A model generated the notes under the pieces. The model ran no database searches and was not told where the DNA came from. It was given only the letters and a program-made list of their open reading frames with translations. A DNA stretch of 64,000 nucleotides, taken from Anaerolineaceae bacterium (GTDB lineage Bacteria > Chloroflexota > Anaerolineae > Anaerolineales > Villigracilaceae). Position 1 is the first letter of the stretch. Each line of letters opens with the position of its first letter. Position numbers and translations under genes: made by a program. This document shows, in pieces, positions 57,489 to 64,000 of this stretch. Location of the stretch: NCBI GenBank assembly GCA_009885945.1, contig VFJR01000060.1:1-64000 (forward strand), read 5' to 3'.

Positions 57489-58502
57489 TTAGCTTCTCTC
57501 TGCGATCGGTTTCAAATACGAATCTAGCAGTTCGTCCATCTTCTCTAAAGACTCACATACAAAGAACATCGGATTAAACGCATAAACCGTTTTTGGAATT
57601 TTTGCAATGGTTTCCACATCAAATGGAACCAGAATCACTTCACCGCCAAAGCAACCTTGACGAGGAATACCCAGCTTATCGTACAGCCCCAGCACAACAT
57701 TCCAGCCGTCTTCTCCAGAAGACATTTGCCCTTTTTGGTGCAATTCGTTTACGCCGTCAATGATGCGGTGCAGGTTATTTTTATTTATTTTAAATTGATC
57801 TAAAAGCTGTTCGTAAACATTCTTACTGTAATCAATCACGTTATCCCGCCCCAAACGGTAAAACTCCATAATGGTGTGAGTCAATTCTCTGCGTCCTGAA
57901 ATAATGCCTGCCCCAAAAATCTTAAAGCGATTATCTTGGATGATCACGCCAAATTCGGTGCTATACCACGCCAAGCGCTTGATCACTTCTCTTTCGGCGG
58001 TTGTAGCTTTGTAATAAGCGGGTGCAAATTTATCTTCAATGCGCGCGTAAAACTCTTGTGTTAAAAAAGGCAAATGCCCAAAAATATCATGGAACATATC
58101 AGGCTCTGGCGTAAATTCCATTTGGTCACGTGTACGTAAATAATCTGTGATCAGAAAGATGCGTTTTGTAAATTTTGCATACCAATCATCTGCAACTGTG
58201 TAGCGCACAGCGGTGCGCTCAATGTGCCAGCCTGTGCGTGGAGTGATGCGTTCATTCAAATGAGCTACTGTTGGGATGTGATGCGCGTCAAGTTCCAGCA
58301 ATGAAAGTCCCATCTTGTATTCCTGGCAAACATGTTCCAACAAGTAAGGTTGATGTACCCCGGCAAACAAATCTGCCCAAATGGCATGTTGATCTTGCGA
58401 GAACGTGATCTCTTGGTTTTCAGCAGTGTATTCACGTGCTGGATCAAGTTGTTGATGTGTGATGTCGCCAGTGTAAGCAGGTGCGTTTTGAATTTTTGCC
58501 AT
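57489..58502 (-). CDS. phhA: Phenylalanine 4-monooxygenase
   Basis: This 337-aa phenylalanine hydroxylase converts Phe to Tyr using non-heme iron, O2 and a tetrahydropterin. FTPEPDMFHDIFGHLPFL contains the two iron-ligand His, and LAWYSTEFGVIIQD contains the third ligand Glu. LEHVCQEYKMGLSLLELDAH and HLNERITPRTGWHIERTAV are standard. It lacks the ACT regulatory domain of animals, as in other bacterial PhhA. It diverges from a pterin-reductase-type gene and lies near folB, folK and folE, which could provide its cofactor. AAAGG precedes the ATG. Confidence 0.95.
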   Translation of the reverse strand: MAKIQNAPAYTGDITHQQLDPAREYTAENQEITFSQDQHAIWADLFAGVHQPYLLEHVCQEYKMGLSLLELDAHHIPTVAHLNERITPRTGWHIERTAVRYTVADDWYAKFTKRIFLITDYLRTRDQMEFTPEPDMFHDIFGHLPFLTQEFYARIEDKFAPAYYKATTAEREVIKRLAWYSTEFGVIIQDNRFKIFGAGIISGRRELTHTIMEFYRLGRDNVIDYSKNVYEQLLDQFKINKNNLHRIIDGVNELHQKGQMSSGEDGWNVVLGLYDKLGIPRQGCFGGEVILVPFDVETIAKIPKTVYAFNPMFFVCESLEKMDELLDSYLKPIAERS

Positions 58503-58565
58503 ACGTTAAACCTTTCTGCAGAATGGATTATGAAACTGTTGCGATTATACTCCCGTTAGCAATGA

Positions 58566-58571
58566 TAAAAT
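58566..58571 (+). promoter_or_regulatory. Possible -10 box of a leaderless pteridine-reductase transcript
   Basis: TAAAAT ends 7 nt before the ATG at 58579 in the divergent region with phhA. No ribosome-binding site is visible. Confidence 0.4.
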
Positions 58572-58578
58572 CTCTATT

Positions 58579-59307
58579 ATGAGTGAAATGCTCTTGTTTG
58601 GAAAAATAATTTTAATCACGGGCGCGGCACGGCGCCTTGGCAGAATTTTTGCGTTGGCTTGCGCGAAGGCTGGTGCAGATGTGATTCTTCATCACGGGCA
58701 TTCTGCTGAGCAGGCATTGGATGTCCAAAAAGAAATCGCATCATTCGGCCGCCGAAGCTGGATTCTCGCCTCAGACCTTTCCAACGCTGATGAAGCCTCG
58801 CGCTTAATTTCCCGTGCCAATGAATTTGGTGTTATTGATGGATTGGTCAATAGCGCCTCTGTGTTTGAATCTTTATCGATGCAAGAAACCACTTTGCAAG
58901 ATTGGGAAAAACATATGGCAATCAACCTGACTGCGCCATTCTTATTAAGCCAGGCTTTTGCAAAACAAACTAGCACAGGGCGCATCGTCAATATTTTAGA
59001 TTGGCGTGCACTGCGTCCTGGCGCAGATCACTTCCCTTACACAATTAGTAAAGCCGCCCTCGTCGCAATGACAAAGTCTTTGGCGATAGCCCTTGCGCCG
59101 AATATCACCGTAAACGGCTTGGCGTTGGGCGCAATCCTCCCGCCAGCGGATAACCCGTCAGTGAGTGAAAAAATTATCGAAGCTGTACCAGCTCTCCGTT
59201 GGAGTGAAGCGGGCGAGGTCGAAGATGCGCTGCTGTTTCTGTTATCGGGTCCTGCGTATATTACAGGTGAGATCATTCATTTGGATGGCGGCAGGCATTT
59301 GGTTTAA
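58579..59307 (+). CDS. folM: Short-chain dehydrogenase of the pteridine-reductase (FolM/PTR1) type
   Basis: This 242-aa SDR carries LITGAARRLGRIFALACA, the TGx3RxG cofactor motif that marks PTR1/FolM pteridine reductases rather than the general TGxxxGxG. NSASVF, NILDWRALRPG (catalytic Asp) and YTISKAALVAMTK (Tyr-x-x-x-Lys) complete the catalytic set. GEIIHLDGGRH closes the fold. In other bacteria FolM reduces dihydromonapterin to the tetrahydro form used by phenylalanine hydroxylase. Here it starts 76 nt from the divergent phhA and is followed by folB and folK, so a pterin role is likely. General SDR activity is the alternative. Confidence 0.82.
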   Translation: MSEMLLFGKIILITGAARRLGRIFALACAKAGADVILHHGHSAEQALDVQKEIASFGRRSWILASDLSNADEASRLISRANEFGVIDGLVNSASVFESLSMQETTLQDWEKHMAINLTAPFLLSQAFAKQTSTGRIVNILDWRALRPGADHFPYTISKAALVAMTKSLAIALAPNITVNGLALGAILPPADNPSVSEKIIEAVPALRWSEAGEVEDALLFLLSGPAYITGEIIHLDGGRHLV

Positions 59308-59361
59308 TTCACTAAAACCGAACAGCAAGCTGTTCGACTGCAAAATAAAAGAGGAGCACTC

Positions 59362-59718
59362 ATGGACAAGGTTTTTATCAAAGATTTACTAGTGCGTGGG
59401 ATTATTGGCATTCGTGAATGGGAGCGCGAAAAACCTCAGGATATTTTGATCAATGTCACGGTCTTTACTGATACAGCACGCGCAGGAGAAAGCGATGACA
59501 TTAATGATTGTGTAGATTACAGCGCCTTATCTAAAAAAATAAGCGCTCATGCTGAAACCGCTGGGCGTTTAACGGTGGAAGCGCTGGCAAATGACCTGGC
59601 AAAAATTTGTTTGCAGGAAAAAGGCGTGCAGAAAACGATTGTATGCGTTGAAAAGCCCGGCGCTGTGCGCTTTACAAAATCAGTAGGAGTTGAGCTGGAA
59701 CGCAGCCGCAATGAGTGA
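59362..59718 (+). CDS. folB: Dihydroneopterin aldolase
   Basis: This 118-aa FolB/FolX-type tunnel-fold protein converts dihydroneopterin to 6-hydroxymethyldihydropterin, or epimerises related pterins. Family positions: VFIKDLLVRGIIGIREWERE at the start, ILINVTVFTDTARAGESDDI and the catalytic Tyr in VDYSALSKKI, then TVEALANDLAKICLQ. The C-terminus carries VEKPGAVRFTKSVGVEL. GAGGAGCACTC precedes the ATG. The stop overlaps the folK start (ATGAGTGA). Aldolase and epimerase cannot be separated by sequence alone. Confidence 0.9.
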   Translation: MDKVFIKDLLVRGIIGIREWEREKPQDILINVTVFTDTARAGESDDINDCVDYSALSKKISAHAETAGRLTVEALANDLAKICLQEKGVQKTIVCVEKPGAVRFTKSVGVELERSRNE

Positions 59719-60190
59719 ATTGCATAAAGCCTATTTGAATCTTGGTTCTAATGTTGAGCCGCAAAAGAATCTTGCAAAAGCAGTTGAGTTATTAAAAAAA
59801 TATGGGCAAATTGCTGAGGTCTCTACTGTCTGGGAATCGCAGTCGGTGGGCTCAGATGGACCTAACTTTTTAAACGCCTGCATTTTATTTTTAACAGAAT
59901 TCCAACCTGAGTATTTGAAAGAAAAAATATTAAAACCTATTGAGCTTGAAATAGGGCGTATGCGGGTGGAAGATAAAAACGCACCGCGCTGTATTGATAT
60001 TGACTTGATCATGTTTTATGATATCCCCGTGAATTTAAGGCAGTGGGAATATGCGTTTGTGGTCATCCCGCTTGCAGAATTAATCCCGAATTTTATTCAC
60101 CCTGTTGGTTTGCAAAAGCTTTCATTGATATCTAAAAAAATGCAAAAAGAAATATGGATCGAGCCGCGTGAGGACGTATCTATATTTTAA
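59711..60190 (+). CDS. folK: 6-hydroxymethyl-7,8-dihydropterin pyrophosphokinase
   Basis: This 159-aa HPPK transfers pyrophosphate from ATP to hydroxymethyldihydropterin, the step before [24 protein letters not shown] is the start. [20 protein letters not shown] holds the pterin and ATP contacts, and the signature RxDxxDIDL reads [28 protein letters not shown] closes the site. The ORF opens at 59690 inside folB, but the ATG at 59711 starts at the fold and overlaps the folB stop by 8 nt, so translation is coupled. It converges with folE by 11 nt. Confidence 0.94.
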   Translation: MSELHKAYLNLGSNVEPQKNLAKAVELLKKYGQIAEVSTVWESQSVGSDGPNFLNACILFLTEFQPEYLKEKILKPIELEIGRMRVEDKNAPRCIDIDLIMFYDIPVNLRQWEYAFVVIPLAELIPNFIHPVGLQKLSLISKKMQKEIWIEPREDVSIF

Positions 60191-60803
60191 GCGGTCCTGC
60201 TCCGCGCGAGATGTTGTCTAAAAATTCTTCGCGGGTTGCTATTTTGGTGCGGAAAGTTCCCAGCATGGTGGATGTGGTCATGCGCGCATCATGTTTGCGC
60301 ACACCGCGCATCATAGAACATAAATGCAAGCCTTCCACAACAACAGCAACTCCTTGAGGTTTGAGTAAATCATCAATAAAATCTGCGATTTGGCGGGTCA
60401 TGCGCTCCTGTATTTGTAAACGCCGAGAGAACATATCTACAATGCGCGGGATTTTAGACAAGCCAATCACTTTACCTTTGGGAATATAGGCAACGTGTGC
60501 GCGTCCAATGAAGGGCAGCATGTGATGTTCGCATAAACTATAGAATTCAATATCACGTACTATTACCATGTCATCGTAGTCCACACTGAAGAGCGCATCA
60601 TTGACTAGCTTTATTGGGTCAGCACGATAGCCTGCCAGCAGTTCCGGGTACATGCGGGCTACGCGGTTAGGGGTGTTCTTTAATCCTTCGCGTTCTGGGT
60701 CTTCACCAAATGCGCGCAGCATGATTTGGATTGCGGATTCGATTGCTTGGGTATCAATTTCGTGATGAACAGGCAGGTTCTCTTCAAGCTGGTTTTTTTT
60801 CAT
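60180..60803 (-). CDS. folE: GTP cyclohydrolase I
   Basis: This 207-aa type-I GTP cyclohydrolase turns GTP into dihydroneopterin triphosphate, the first pterin step. Zinc ligands are in [20 protein letters not shown] and [36 protein letters not shown] is the substrate-pocket segment. [20 protein letters not shown] is the N-terminal helix signature. GGAGAGTGA precedes the ATG. It converges with folK, overlapping by 11 nt, so a folE-folB-folK set lies within 1.5 kb, next to the pteridine reductase. Confidence 0.96.
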   Translation of the reverse strand: MKKNQLEENLPVHHEIDTQAIESAIQIMLRAFGEDPEREGLKNTPNRVARMYPELLAGYRADPIKLVNDALFSVDYDDMVIVRDIEFYSLCEHHMLPFIGRAHVAYIPKGKVIGLSKIPRIVDMFSRRLQIQERMTRQIADFIDDLLKPQGVAVVVEGLHLCSMMRGVRKHDARMTTSTMLGTFRTKIATREEFLDNISRGAGPLKI

Positions 60804-60875
60804 TCACTCTCCACGTGTTTTACGAAGTTCTGGAATTATAACTGGCAAGTTTGTATTTAAAAGTACCGTTGACTT

Positions 60876-60915
60876 AACAAAAAACAGCCAACCTAGAGGT
60901 TGGCTGTTTTTTGTT
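60876..60915. terminator. Terminator of the membrane-protein operon
   Basis: Arms of 19 bp (AACAAAAAACAGCCAACCT and its exact complement) are separated by 2 nt. The element lies downstream of the minus-strand gene at 60999 and has runs of A and T at the outer ends. Confidence 0.85.
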
Positions 60916-60998
60916 GTTAGATGTGCGCAAAACGCCGTCTGCCGTCTGCGGTCAAAAGCAGGAAAATCCCCGTCTTGCGCACATCTTAATTGTTTATT

Positions 60999-61898
60999 TT
61001 AACCCTTCGTATCATCTCCAGATTTGGACGATGAACCTTGCCCGGTCAATTTCTTGAGCAAGTCATACCAGAAGGAAGAGCCTTGTGCAACCGCGAACAC
61101 AGTAATGCCAAGCCCTGCTCCCTTTAAGAAGATGAAATATATCCAGTCAATGGGGTTGGTGCTGTCCGGCAGTTGTTGGGTGCGCCACCAGCCAATCCGA
61201 ATGCTGAGTGCGCTAAGATCGTCAATTAAATTACTTAGCTCGGCATCAGCGCCTTCTTGTTGCACAATCACAGTTGCTTGTGCCTGTGCAATTGCGCGCA
61301 ATTCCGCGTTTGTCCAAAGGTCTTTTGCAAGTTGAATAGTATCTGTGCCAAAAAGTAAGGTTGTCAAAAGCGAGAACATTACTACAAATGTGCGCGCCCG
61401 TGCTTTAAATGTAGATGCGGCTTGATCCATAATGCCGCCAAAATAAGCATTTGCACGTTTTTGTAGATCATCTATATTTGTTACGCCTTGCAGCACCCAG
61501 GTAGAAAGGGCGTGCTTGCCGTCTGATTCGGGCAGTTGATTCACCAGATTCATTAATTGTTCTTGGGGAATATCTTTGCTGACAATCCCTGCCATATCGA
61601 AGAAGGCATCCACAAGCGTAGACGCAGGGATCTTCTCAACACGTTTTGGTTCGGTGTTACCGCTAAATACACTTAGGAAATTTGTGTAGCGAATGGGTTG
61701 CAGGGCTTTAATTTGCGGCATGTTTGTTAGGTCAACAAATTTATCTCCTGATACCATCTTTAAATATTTTTCTAGCGATTTGCCGCGGGTTTCTACCGAT
61801 TCCATAATAGACTTGGTAATAAAGGAAACGACAGAGCCCATCAGGTAATAAACGAGTACAAGACTGATAGCAACTTCAAGAATTTGTGGAAATGACAT
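60999..61898 (-). CDS. Uncharacterised membrane protein
   Basis: This 299-aa protein has an N-terminal helix (ILEVAISLVLVYYLMGSVVSF), a middle helix (TFVVMFSLLTTLLFG) and a C-terminal helix (FLKGAGLGITVFAVAQG), ending in a Gly/Ser-rich hydrophilic tail. A ~130-residue soluble region follows helix 1, and a helix rich in Ala/Gln (AELRAIAQAQATVIVQQEGA) follows helix 2. No known family is recognised. AAGGAGAATCGCC precedes the ATG. It is 55 nt downstream of the Vps62-like gene on the same strand, so the two may be co-transcribed. Confidence 0.7.
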   Translation of the reverse strand: MSFPQILEVAISLVLVYYLMGSVVSFITKSIMESVETRGKSLEKYLKMVSGDKFVDLTNMPQIKALQPIRYTNFLSVFSGNTEPKRVEKIPASTLVDAFFDMAGIVSKDIPQEQLMNLVNQLPESDGKHALSTWVLQGVTNIDDLQKRANAYFGGIMDQAASTFKARARTFVVMFSLLTTLLFGTDTIQLAKDLWTNAELRAIAQAQATVIVQQEGADAELSNLIDDLSALSIRIGWWRTQQLPDSTNPIDWIYFIFLKGAGLGITVFAVAQGSSFWYDLLKKLTGQGSSSKSGDDTKG

Positions 61899-61953
61899 GG
61901 CGATTCTCCTTTGTTTGATTTAAGTCATATGCAAAGTAGCGCATATTGATACT

Positions 61954-63513
61954 TTATTTTTGTTTCAAATCTTCCAACTCCGCAAGCCATTTAAGCGGCT
62001 TGCCCCAGCGTGTTCTTTGATTGATAATTCCTTCTTTATTAACTCTATCCCATTTTGGTCCAGGTGGACCAGATTCGTCCTTTAGCGAACTTTTAACACC
62101 CCACAAACCCTGATACTGCACCCAATCGGGTTCTGGCGATAAAAGCACGCGTCGCCACTCCTTTATTTTTGGTCGCACCGTCTTACGATTTGACATGACC
62201 CGTTTTAGGTAACTGCTTGATTTTACAACGCTCTCGGCTAAATTGTCACCCTGATATCCTACGCGGAATCCATCCCCAGAGGCGATCTCCATGGGCAGGC
62301 TAACGATGTAATGATCTCTTTCATCTCGCATAAAAATAAACGAATCTTCAGCAAGGATACTGGTAGAACGTGTAGAAAGTTCTTTCAATGCAATTTGGCG
62401 CGCCTTTTGATTTGGGTTGATCAATAGGAATAAATAATGAAGCAAACCATCTACCCAATACAAAAAGCGTTGAACTTTGCCCGCTGAATATAAGCCCGGC
62501 GAACGAATGATCTCTGCTTTGCTGTAGTTGGCGTGAGAGCCTAGCGCAACATATACAACGGGATGTGTTGTTGAGTGCCCCGTTTTATCTTTTGCTTTTA
62601 TAACCGTTTCCCATTTTTCAATATTGCCCGCGCCATGTTGTGAAAATAACACTGCATAAGGTTTTTCGTTTTTAAGGTAGACCGCGCTCATCTCCCAGTC
62701 GCCCTCATGATGATTCATGCCGTTTGCGGCCAATCGCCAGTCATTGAATGCGTAAAAGAAATGATATTGCAGGATCGTCCATTTATTTCCATAGTTATCA
62801 TCTTCACGCACAATGCGCCCGTAATAAACGGGTTGGTTGTCTTTTTCTACTATTTTGGCATATTGTTTAAAAGAATCTTGGGCGATGCGCTCGGTTGCTT
62901 GTGAGATCATATCCATCAAGATACCTGGCGCTTCAGGGATGATACGTTCAAAGATGAATTTTAAAGTGCGGATGAACAAATAAAATAAAATAACCAGATA
63001 AACAGGAAGCAGGATGTAATACTCTATTTCAATACTAATGTAATCTTCATGGGAATTGCGAAAAAACCAAATCGGCAGAATTTCAAGAACAATAAACAAA
63101 ATAGAAACAAAAACAGCGGGGATGATCCTCAAGCGAATGGGAGATGTGATCATAAAGATGATGAAAGCAGAGACCAGCGTAATTGACGCCGCCACCTCAA
63201 ATGAGAATAACCCGGCTATTGTCCATGAGAGTGCAAGCGCGCTGCCACAAATAATTGCCCACCATTTCCATATATCCGAGTCGTGCCAGGCGTTATTGAC
63301 GAAGCGTAAAAAATATTGTCCGCCTTCCAACTTGCCGATGCGGGCATGCAAAGATTCATTTAATTGCCATAATAAATTAACGGTGCCTTGCGGACCGCTA
63401 GGCTTTAGGTGGCAATATTCAAGATAGTGTTCCACGTCCATTGGAAAGAAGCGCTCGCTTTTTGCAAAGCGCAGGACGGGTTCATATTTTTCAAGTAGTT
63501 CTAGGTCTTTCAA
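61954..63513 (-). CDS. Membrane protein with a C-terminal Vps62-like domain
   Basis: This 519-aa protein has an N-terminal soluble stretch, about four membrane helices (~90-190) and a large C-terminal domain. The latter contains YHFFYAFNDWR, NHHEGDWEMSAVYLKNEKP, LFSQHGAG and HPVVYVALGSHANYSKAE. These match the pattern of Vps62-related proteins (H-x-G-D-W-E ... G-S-H-A-N/S-Y), a fold of unknown activity. The start codon is TTG at 63513, supported by GGAGAATA upstream. It runs divergently from galK, whose ATG is 30 nt away. The function is unknown; the conserved His/Asp/Glu hint at a metal-dependent hydrolase. Confidence 0.78.
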   Translation of the reverse strand: MKDLELLEKYEPVLRFAKSERFFPMDVEHYLEYCHLKPSGPQGTVNLLWQLNESLHARIGKLEGGQYFLRFVNNAWHDSDIWKWWAIICGSALALSWTIAGLFSFEVAASITLVSAFIIFMITSPIRLRIIPAVFVSILFIVLEILPIWFFRNSHEDYISIEIEYYILLPVYLVILFYLFIRTLKFIFERIIPEAPGILMDMISQATERIAQDSFKQYAKIVEKDNQPVYYGRIVREDDNYGNKWTILQYHFFYAFNDWRLAANGMNHHEGDWEMSAVYLKNEKPYAVLFSQHGAGNIEKWETVIKAKDKTGHSTTHPVVYVALGSHANYSKAEIIRSPGLYSAGKVQRFLYWVDGLLHYLFLLINPNQKARQIALKELSTRSTSILAEDSFIFMRDERDHYIVSLPMEIASGDGFRVGYQGDNLAESVVKSSSYLKRVMSNRKTVRPKIKEWRRVLLSPEPDWVQYQGLWGVKSSLKDESGPPGPKWDRVNKEGIINQRTRWGKPLKWLAELEDLKQK

Positions 63514-63531
63514 ATATTCTCCAAGGAAAGT

Positions 63532-63537
63532 TACAAT
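63532..63537 (+). promoter_or_regulatory. Possible -10 box of a leaderless galK transcript
   Basis: TACAAT ends 6 nt before the ATG at 63544. No ribosome-binding site lies between. Confidence 0.4.
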
Positions 63538-63543
63538 ATAGAT

Positions 63544-64000
63544 ATGACGAACTTAATTGAATCTTATACAGCTTATTTTAATGCCAAACCGCAATTTATA
63601 GCGCGTGCGCCCGGCCGAGTTAACTTGATCGGTGAACATACCGACTACAACGGCGGATTTGTGCTGCCGATGGCGATCGAGCAGGAAGTGAGCATTGCGC
63701 TTGTTCCCCGCCTTGATTCAACAGTGCGCCTCTTTTCTCTCGACCTAGATCTGATTGCCCAATTTGAACTTGGTGCACTCTTGCATGGCGATGGCTGGGA
63801 CGAATATCCCAAAGGCGTGGCGGATGAACTGCTTAAAGCAGGTTTTAGACTTAATGGGTTTGACGGAGTGATAACAGGCAATGTGCCGCGCGGCGCTGGT
63901 TTATCATCGTCTGCGGCTGTAGAGTTGGCAGTTGCGCGCGCGTTTTGCGCTTCGTCCAATTTTGAATGGGATGCTGTGCAAATGGCAACTATTTGCCAAA
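63544..64000 (+). CDS. galK: Galactokinase (partial, N-terminal part)
   Basis: The first ~152 residues of a GHMP-family galactokinase are present; the gene runs off the window. Galactokinase phosphorylates galactose at C1 in the Leloir pathway. ARAPGRVNLIGEHTDYNGGF is the galactokinase signature, with the catalytic Arg and the Glu/Asp sugar contacts. NVPRGAGLSSSAAVELAVAR is the phosphate-binding GHMP loop. The frame is open from the ATG at 63544 to the edge. It is divergent from the Vps62-like gene. Confidence 0.95.
   Translation, partial: MTNLIESYTAYFNAKPQFIARAPGRVNLIGEHTDYNGGFVLPMAIEQEVSIALVPRLDSTVRLFSLDLDLIAQFELGALLHGDGWDEYPKGVADELLKAGFRLNGFDGVITGNVPRGAGLSSSAAVELAVARAFCASSNFEWDAVQMATICQ

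Noticed and set aside
57300-60990. Riboswitch upstream of the folate/pterin genes
   Set aside because: The gaps before folE, folB and phhA are short or hold only repeat or terminator hairpins; no THF-type structure was recognised.

Overview
The window looks like a chromosomal segment of an uncultured member of the Chloroflexota, probably class Anaerolineae. This is an inference. It rests on moderate GC (mid-40s % by eye), many intergenic palindromic repeats, a soj/spo0J-type parAB pair, abundant two-component and Hanks-kinase signalling, GT87 membrane glycosyltransferases and PrsW. No rRNA operon, phage, integrase, transposase gene or CRISPR array is visible. Two tRNA genes are present: Val-UAC (minus) and Lys-UUU (plus).

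Layout. 1-4.2 kb (minus): comEC, two STAS paralogues flanking an S51 peptidase, and the start of a 7TM histidine kinase. 4.4-14.7 kb (plus): a membrane protein, a PfkB kinase, parA-parB, an amidohydrolase, then two soluble histidine kinases, an OmpR regulator, a CpaE/TadZ-like ATPase and a double-HTH regulator. 14.9-23.4 kb: TPR, GNAT, V4R and lipase-like genes, a 198-bp MITE with perfect 8-bp target duplications, a UPF0175/DUF3368 toxin-antitoxin pair, a secreted C11 peptidase and kbl. 23.6-29.9 kb: surface-glycan genes (sulfotransferase, an alkaline-phosphatase-superfamily enzyme with an altered active site, GT87, GT2) with a decayed duplicate of the sulfotransferase tail, then msrA. 30-34.2 kb: FAH hydrolase, tlyA, GH1 and rlmB, separated by copies of one interspersed repeat. 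34.2-39.6 kb: small unrelated genes, each with its own structured spacer, resembling a decayed integron cassette array. 39.6-46.1 kb: pyrD, then a minus-strand metabolic run (inositol phosphatase, arginase, hutI, lplA, a DapA-family aldolase).

46.2-52.9 kb holds the most distinctive locus: a soluble Ser/Thr kinase with an eight-repeat PQQ-like propeller, a PP2C phosphatase, a J-domain/VWA fusion, a zinc-ribbon/FHA protein, an 80-aa unknown and an OmpR regulator, followed by a NarL regulator. Kinase, phosphatase, phosphothreonine reader and chaperone-linked VWA adaptor are all present with intact motifs, so this reads as a complete reversible Ser/Thr phosphorylation circuit.

52.9-64 kb: GNAT, formyltransferase, a PrsW/membrane protein/lipoprotein-protease operon, and a pterin cluster. 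The pterin cluster comprises phhA diverging from a pteridine-reductase-type SDR, folB and folK, with folE converging, and could make and recycle the tetrahydropterin used by phenylalanine hydroxylase. Then come a pair of membrane proteins, one with a Vps62-like domain, and the start of galK. Several genes have a TATAAT-like box 6-8 nt before the ATG and no Shine-Dalgarno sequence, which suggests leaderless transcripts.
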